From positions 1-9,130 of the forward strand of contig JBNJGE010000147.1 in assembly GCA_051747505.1 (NCBI GenBank): 9,130 nucleotides of DNA, written 5' to 3'. Positions within the stretch are counted from its first letter, which is position 1; each line of letters begins with the position of its first letter. The notes beneath the pieces were generated by a model. That model was not told the DNA's origin and searched no databases. It worked only from the letters and a program-made list of their open reading frames with translations. The position numbers were made by a program, and so were the translations under genes. This document shows, in pieces, positions 5,011-9,130 of this stretch. Source of the stretch: Albimonas sp051747505 (GTDB taxonomy: Bacteria > Pseudomonadota > Alphaproteobacteria > Rhodobacterales > Rhodobacteraceae).

Positions 5011-6774
5011 ATGACCCGGAACCCTTACGAGCGGATGCGCGAGGCCTGGCGCGACGCGCATGACTTCGACCCCAGGGACCCGATGGTCGGTCTGAGTCCG
5101 AAGGACCTGTCCGGCCCGAAGCTGGAGCGGCGCGCCGTGCTGCGGCTGCTGGCCGCCTCCGGCGCGCTGACGGCGGCGCATCTCATGCCCGGCATGGGAG
5201 CCGCGCCGGCGCGGGCGCAGTCGGGCGGCACGCTGCGCGCGGGATGGTCGGGCGTGGGCGAGTTCCGCACGCTGGACCCCGCGCAGATCAACCAGGTGCT
5301 GCTGTTTCAGATCGCCTCCAACATCTTCGGGGGGCTGACGCATATCGACCCGGAGCTGCAGGCGCAGGGCGACCTGGCCACGGATTGGGACGTCAGCGAG
5401 GACGGGACGGAATACACCTTCAACCTGCGCGAGGGGGTGACCTTCCACAACGGCGACCCGTTCACCGCCGACGACGTGATCTACACCTGGAACCGGTCGC
5501 GCGATCCGGAGAAGTCGATCCATGCGCGGGTGGTGGAGAACATCAACGACATCGAGAAGCTGGGCGACCACAAGGTGAAGCTGGTGCTGGGGGCGCCGCA
5601 GGCCTCGCTGCTGGTCAAGACGCTGGAGCGCTCCTCCGGCCGGGCGATGACCATCGTCAATCGCCGGACGATCGAGGAGATGGGGCCGGCGGATTACGGG
5701 CTGCAGCCCGTGGGCACGGGGCCCTTCCGGGTCACGGAGCACCAGCTGGGTCAGTCGCTGACGCTGGAGGCCTTCGGGGACTACTACGATCCCGACCGGC
5801 CGAAGGTGGACCGCGTCGTGATCACGCCGATCATCAACCCCGAGCCGCTGGCCGCGGCGATGGAGGCCGGGGACATCCACATCATCGGCGGCAACCCGCT
5901 GGCGCCGGAGCTGGTGGACCGCTTCGAGGCCAACGACCAGCTCAACGTGGACATCGTGCCGGCGCCGGGCTTCCAGGGGATCTTCGTCAATCCCTGGCGC
6001 GAGCCGATGAAGGTGACCGACTTCTCCAGGCCGCTCGAGGAGCTCAAGCAGGAGGCGGGCTTCAAGGTCCGCATGGCGCTGGCCAAGGCCATCGACCGGG
6101 ACGAGTACATCCAGAAGGCGCATTTCGGGCGCGCGGAGGCCGGCTACGGCACCATCAACCCGGCGATGGGCTTCTACTACGACCCCGATATCGGCGAGAC
6201 CTCCGAGCAGCGCTTCGAGCTGGAGGAGGCGAGGCGCCTGCTGGCCGAGGCCGGCTATCCGGACGGGGAGGGGTTCCCGACGCTGCGGATCCTGTGCACC
6301 GCCTCCACCCGGCGCGACTGCCTGGTGGTCAAGGGGATCCTGAAGCGCAACCTCGGCGTGGACATCGAGCTGGACGTGAAGGACTTCCCGGTCCTGATCG
6401 ACGACTTCCAGAAGATGGACTTCGACCTGTGCCGGCTGGGCTCGGGCGGGGACTACGACCCCGACGACGGGATCGCGGACTGGATCACCACCGACTCGAA
6501 ATTCAACGGCCGCACCCGGGACACGGAGGAGATGCCCTTCGGCTGGTTCTCCGACCCCGAGGTGGACAGGCTGGTGGCCGAGCAGTCGGTGACCGCCGAC
6601 CCGGAGGCGCGGCGCGAGCTGGTGCAGAAGGCCAACAAGATCAGCTCCGACAAGGTGGCGCAGATCTTCCTCTACCACCCGCCCGACGTGCAGGTGACGC
6701 GCAAGGAAATCGACTTCCCCGCCGAGAGCCGGATTCCGGGGCTGGTGGACCTCGACCGCGTGACCTTCGTGTGA
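5011..6774 (+). CDS. Peptide ABC transporter substrate-binding protein, Tat-exported (SBP family 5)
   Basis: A 587-residue periplasmic binding protein of the DppA/OppA type, which captures a peptide or peptide-like ligand and delivers it to the permeases. The N-terminus is a twin-arginine signal: a long polar region (1-38), ERRAVLR (39-45), a hydrophobic stretch (46-65) and a likely cleavage after ARA (67-69), leaving QSGGTLR as the mature start. The absence of a cysteine at the cleavage site argues against a lipoprotein. The family signature lies at 122-156 (LATDWDVSEDGTEYTF, then FHNGDPFTADDV). Later family features include PVGTGPFRV, a block RMALAKAIDRDEYI and RRLLAEAGYPDGEGFP. Mature length of about 518 residues is normal for the family. 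The Tat n-region is unusually long; an alternative ATG at 5083 (residue 25) would shorten it but has a poorer ribosome site. The ligand cannot be told from sequence; family members bind di- and oligopeptides, opines, nickel or heme. Confidence 0.95.
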   Translation: MTRNPYERMREAWRDAHDFDPRDPMVGLSPKDLSGPKLERRAVLRLLAASGALTAAHLMPGMGAAPARAQSGGTLRAGWSGVGEFRTLDPAQINQVLLFQIASNIFGGLTHIDPELQAQGDLATDWDVSEDGTEYTFNLREGVTFHNGDPFTADDVIYTWNRSRDPEKSIHARVVENINDIEKLGDHKVKLVLGAPQASLLVKTLERSSGRAMTIVNRRTIEEMGPADYGLQPVGTGPFRVTEHQLGQSLTLEAFGDYYDPDRPKVDRVVITPIINPEPLAAAMEAGDIHIIGGNPLAPELVDRFEANDQLNVDIVPAPGFQGIFVNPWREPMKVTDFSRPLEELKQEAGFKVRMALAKAIDRDEYIQKAHFGRAEAGYGTINPAMGFYYDPDIGETSEQRFELEEARRLLAEAGYPDGEGFPTLRILCTASTRRDCLVVKGILKRNLGVDIELDVKDFPVLIDDFQKMDFDLCRLGSGGDYDPDDGIADWITTDSKFNGRTRDTEEMPFGWFSDPEVDRLVAEQSVTADPEARRELVQKANKISSDKVAQIFLYHPPDVQVTRKEIDFPAESRIPGLVDLDRVTFV

Positions 6775-6794
6775 TGCGGGCGAGACCCGTCAAC

Positions 6795-6820
6795 GCGCCG
6801 TCCCCCGCGGGGGGCGGCGC
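6795..6820 (+). other. Strong hairpin between binding-protein and permease genes
   Basis: GCGCCG (6795-6800) pairs with CGGCGC (6815-6820), followed inward by a U-G pair and four C-G pairs, closing on a CGCG loop at 6806-6809. This makes an 11-bp, nearly all-GC stem about 20 bases after the binding-protein stop. No proper T-run follows, so it is more likely an mRNA-stabilising or partial-termination element that lets the binding protein be made in excess over the permeases, as known for malE-malF. Confidence 0.5.
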
Positions 6821-6841
6821 AGGCTTTCGGGGGGAGGCGTC

Positions 6842-7789
6842 ATGGCCGGCTTCCTGATCCGGCGGTTGCTGGGCGCGGCCATCGTCATGTGGGCGGTCGC
6901 CACGCTGGTCTTCTTCATGGTGCGGATCCTGCCGGGGGATCCGCTGTCCGCGATGCTGTTCGACGCGGGCGACCCCTCGGTGGCCGACCAACTTCGGGTG
7001 AAATACGGGCTCGATCAGCCGCTCTACGTGCAGTACCTGCGCTGGTTCGGGCTGGTCCTGCAGGGGGATTTCGGGGCCTCGATCTATGGCAGCCGGACGC
7101 CGGTGAGCCAGATCATCCTGGAGGCGCTGCCGCGCACGCTGAGCCTGGCCTTCCTGTCATTCTTCGTGGCGCTGGTCATCGCGATTCCGGCGGGGCTGCT
7201 CTCGGCGCTCAGGCGCGGGCGGCCGACGGATCACGCGGTGACGGTGGTGGCCTTTCTGGGGCTGTCGATGCCGGATTTCTGGCTGGCGATCCTGCTGATC
7301 ATCGTCTTCGCGGCGAACCTGCAATGGCTGCCGGCGATCGGCTACGCGCCGATGTCCGAGGGGCTGTGGGCCTGGCTGTCGCATCTGATCCTGCCGGCGA
7401 TCGCGGCCGGCACGGCGTTCTCTGCGGTGATCGCGCGGATGATCCGCTCGGCCATGCTTGAAGTGCTGTCCACCGACTATCTGCGCACGGCGGAGGCCAA
7501 GGGGCTGCAGCAGCTTCGCATCGTGATGGTGCACGCCTTTCCCAACGCGCTGATCCCGGTGATCACGGTGATGGGGATCGCCTTCGGGCTGCTGATGGCC
7601 GGCGCGGTCGTCGTCGAGAACGTCTTTGCGATCAAGGGGCTGGGGCGCGTGCTGATCGAGAGCATCCTGAACCGCGACTACCCGGTGGTGCAGGGGGCGA
7701 TTCTGGCCATCAGCTTCATCTTCGTCCTCGCCAATCTGGTGGTCGATCTGCTCTACGGCGTGATCGACCCGCGCATACGGTTCGACTGA
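6842..7789 (+). CDS. Peptide ABC transporter permease (DppB/OppB-like)
   Basis: A 315-residue inner-membrane permease forming half of the translocation channel. Hydrophobic helices lie near residues 9-29, 99-121, 132-158, 181-200, 235-260 and 283-306, six in all as in DppB. The first helix ends in the family motif RILPGDP (28-34). The periplasmic loop carries KYGLDQPLYVQYLRW, typical of the B subunit. The cytoplasmic EAA loop that docks the ATPase is at about 212-240 (DYLRTAEAKGL through FPNALIPV). VVVENVF (257-262) and the ending GVIDPRIRFD are also typical. The start ATG 6842 has GGAGG at 6833-6837. It follows the binding-protein gene by 67 bases and overlaps the next permease gene by one base, so the two permeases are translationally coupled. 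Confidence 0.96.
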   Translation: MAGFLIRRLLGAAIVMWAVATLVFFMVRILPGDPLSAMLFDAGDPSVADQLRVKYGLDQPLYVQYLRWFGLVLQGDFGASIYGSRTPVSQIILEALPRTLSLAFLSFFVALVIAIPAGLLSALRRGRPTDHAVTVVAFLGLSMPDFWLAILLIIVFAANLQWLPAIGYAPMSEGLWAWLSHLILPAIAAGTAFSAVIARMIRSAMLEVLSTDYLRTAEAKGLQQLRIVMVHAFPNALIPVITVMGIAFGLLMAGAVVVENVFAIKGLGRVLIESILNRDYPVVQGAILAISFIFVLANLVVDLLYGVIDPRIRFD

Positions 7790-8715
7790 TGAGCGACATC
7801 TCCCTTCAGCCGCCCCATGCCGCCCCCGACCAGGCCGCCGACGCGGAGGCGGCGCTGGTCGCGGCGCGTGAGGCGCGGCGCGGGCGCTTCCGCCGTGCGA
7901 TCCTGCGGGACTGGAAGGCGGTCTTCGGGCTGGGCTTCCTGACGATCCTGACGCTGTCGGCGGTCTTCGCCGCCTGGGTGGCGCCGTACGACCCGAACGA
8001 CATGATGTTCATGATGCTGGAGGGGCCCTCGCTGGCCCATCCCCTCGGCGTGGACGACCTCGGCCGCGACCTGCTCTCGCGCCTGATCCACGGGGCGCGG
8101 GTGTCGCTGTTCGTGGGGGTGGTGACGGTCGCCGCGGCGCTGGTGGTCGGGGTGCTGATGGGGGTGGCCGCGGGGTATTACGGCGGCTGGCTGGACGCCG
8201 TCATCATGCGCTACATCGACCTTCAGTGGGCGTTTCCCAACATCATCATCGCGGTCTATCTGGTGGCGGTGTTCGGGACCGGGCTGCTCAACGTCATGGT
8301 TGCGGTGTCGCTGGCCTTCCTGGACGACTTCGCGCGCATCGCGCGGGGGATGACGCTGACGGTCAAGAACGCGCAGTACGTGGATGCGGCGCGGGTCGTC
8401 GGGGCCTCCGACTGGCGGATCATGACGCGCCACATCCTGCCCAACATCACGGCGCCGATCATCGTGCAGGCCACCGTGTCGGTCAGCTACGCGATCCTGG
8501 CGGAGGCGGTGCTGAGCTTCCTCGGGCTGGGCGTGTCGGCGGACACGGCGACCTGGGGGCTGATCCTGTCGGAGGCGCGCAGCTTCGTCAGCCGGGCCTG
8601 GTGGCTGGGGGTGTTCCCCGGCGTCTTCATCATGCTGACGGTGCTGTCGATCAACTTCCTCGGCGACACGCTGCGCGACGTGCTGGACGTGCGCGAGGCG
8701 CGCGATGGGGTGTGA
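7789..8715 (+). CDS. Peptide ABC transporter permease (DppC/OppC-like)
   Basis: A 308-residue inner-membrane permease, partner of the DppB-like subunit. It has a cytoplasmic Ala/Arg-rich N-tail (1-40) and helices near 44-64, 105-130, 147-175, 223-250 and 272-292. Family motifs are in order: HPLGVDDLGRDLLSRLIHGARVSL at 84-107, AGYYGGWLD (128-136), the ATPase-docking EAA loop YVDAARVVGASDWRIMTRHILPN (197-219), LSFLGLG (242-248) and NFLGDTLRDVLD (289-300). The start is fixed by the TGATG overlap at 7787-7791, where the stop of the upstream permease shares its last A with this ATG; this makes translational coupling and equal amounts of the two permeases likely. It is the last plus-strand gene; its stop is only 10 bases from that of the convergent ATPase gene. 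Confidence 0.96.
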   Translation: MSDISLQPPHAAPDQAADAEAALVAAREARRGRFRRAILRDWKAVFGLGFLTILTLSAVFAAWVAPYDPNDMMFMMLEGPSLAHPLGVDDLGRDLLSRLIHGARVSLFVGVVTVAAALVVGVLMGVAAGYYGGWLDAVIMRYIDLQWAFPNIIIAVYLVAVFGTGLLNVMVAVSLAFLDDFARIARGMTLTVKNAQYVDAARVVGASDWRIMTRHILPNITAPIIVQATVSVSYAILAEAVLSFLGLGVSADTATWGLILSEARSFVSRAWWLGVFPGVFIMLTVLSINFLGDTLRDVLDVREARDGV

Positions 8716-8728
8716 GGGGGCGGCCTCA
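8713..8728. terminator. Palindrome formed by two convergent stop codons
   Basis: TGAGG (8713-8717) and CCTCA (8724-8728) are complementary around a 6-base loop. The plus-strand stop (8713-8715) and the minus-strand stop (8726-8728) sit at the outer ends of the arms. An alternative fold pairs CGGCC (8721-8725) with GGCCG (8729-8733). Either could act at the 3' end of both transcripts, but no T-run is seen, so intrinsic termination is uncertain. Confidence 0.3.
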
Positions 8729-9130
8729 GGCCGGGGCGGCGGCGAGTTCGCGCAGCTCCCGCCAGCGGCGGCAGGCGGTGGTGTGACCCTCGGCGGCGGC
8801 CTCCAGCGGGGGCGGGGCGGCGCGGCAGGCGTCCTCGGCCCAGCGGCAGCGGGGGGCGTAGGCGCAGCCCGCGGGCAGGCGGGCGAGGTCGGGGGGCTGG
8901 CCCTCGATCGGCACGAGGTCCGCGTCGCGGGGCGTGTCGAGGCGGGGCACGGAGGTCATCAGGCCGATGGTGTAGGGGTGGCGGGGGTTGGCGAAGACCT
9001 GGCCGGCCGTCCCGCTTTCCACGATTCGGCCGGCATACATGACGTTCACCCGGTCGGCGTAGCGCGCCACGATGCCGAGATTGTGGGTGATCAGGATCAG
9101 GCCGACATCCATCCGCCGCGTCAGGTCGTG
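8726..9130 (-). CDS. Oligopeptide/dipeptide ABC transporter ATPase (DppD/OppD-like), C-terminal part
   Basis: The C-terminal 134 residues of a second peptide-importer ATPase, cut by the right edge of the window. The frame stays open through the edge, so the ATG at 9112 is internal; the Walker A, signature and Walker B motifs lie outside. What is visible is the end of the nucleotide-binding domain, with LILITHNLG (H-loop His10 counted from 9112) and DRVNVMYAGRIVE. The oligopeptide extension follows, with PRHPYTIGLM, the substrate-type linker VPRLD and four cysteines (83, 89, 96, 114) in GCAYAPRC-type spacing, as in the DppF-like protein. It most likely pairs with that protein to power the permeases encoded next to it. 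It is on the opposite strand, tail-to-tail, so it must have its own promoter beyond the window. It could instead belong to another transporter, since only its 3' end is seen. Confidence 0.9.
   Translation of the reverse strand, partial: HDLTRRMDVGLILITHNLGIVARYADRVNVMYAGRIVESGTAGQVFANPRHPYTIGLMTSVPRLDTPRDADLVPIEGQPPDLARLPAGCAYAPRCRWAEDACRAAPPPLEAAAEGHTTACRRWRELRELAAAPA

Noticed and set aside
3790..6678. 962-codon open frame on the minus strand
   Set aside because: It runs antisense through the ATPase and binding-protein genes, which have complete family motifs. Its product is a low-complexity Arg/His/Leu/Val mix with no domain. Such frames are common in GC-rich genomes.
5244..6857. 537-codon plus-strand frame within the binding-protein gene
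   Set aside because: It is a shifted frame of the binding-protein gene with Gly/Arg-rich low-complexity product; the true frame has signal peptide and family signature.
1..9130. Mobile elements, CRISPR array, tRNA, toxin-antitoxin or defence genes
   Set aside because: No transposase, integrase, terminal repeats, spaced repeats, tRNA fold or defence-type domain was recognised on either strand; the genes are ordinary signalling and transport genes.

Overview
The window is very GC-rich (roughly 70 percent by eye) and densely coding, with third positions strongly biased to G or C. It looks like an alphaproteobacterial chromosome, most likely in or near the Rhodobacteraceae. The support is compositional and contextual: protein style, a Tat-exported peptide-binding protein, and a perfect CtrA-type box (TTAA-N7-TTAAC). 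No rRNA, tRNA, CRISPR array, insertion sequence or integrase was seen, so genus and species cannot be named.

Layout. (1) Positions 2-697, plus strand: the 3' end of a sensor histidine kinase gene whose start lies before the window. (2) Positions 698-1128: about 430 bases with no credible gene, holding several short hairpins and an AT-rich island near 940-1050. (3) Positions 1129-3728, minus strand: a probable two-gene operon, a small SRPBCC-fold protein followed by a membrane GGDEF-EAL protein that makes and/or breaks cyclic-di-GMP. Its seven-helix N-terminal region looks like a degenerate MHYT sensor. (4) Positions 3729-3882: a divergent intergenic region with a palindromic CtrA-type box and a candidate promoter for the plus-strand genes. 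(5) Positions 3883-8715, plus strand: four genes of a dipeptide/oligopeptide (PepT/Dpp/Opp-type) ABC importer in the order ATPase (DppF-like), Tat-exported substrate-binding protein, DppB-like permease, DppC-like permease. (6) Positions 8726-9130, minus strand: the C-terminal part of a second Opp/Dpp ATPase (DppD-like), tail-to-tail with the DppC-like gene and cut by the window edge.

How they work together. The binding protein should capture a peptide or peptide-like ligand in the periplasm and deliver it to the two permeases, which need an ATPase pair. The DppF-like subunit is encoded at the head of the plus-strand run. The natural partner is the convergent DppD-like gene, so the transporter appears to be encoded on both strands. 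The binding-protein gene is bracketed by two GC-rich hairpins, as expected if its mRNA is stabilised or processed separately. The cyclic-di-GMP operon is a separate unit that shares the divergent control region with the transporter.

Nothing here is clearly a new type of system. The points most worth a second look are the CtrA-type palindrome between the cyclic-di-GMP operon and the transporter, the inverted second ATPase, the possible leaderless start of the DppF-like gene, and the degenerate MHYT region.
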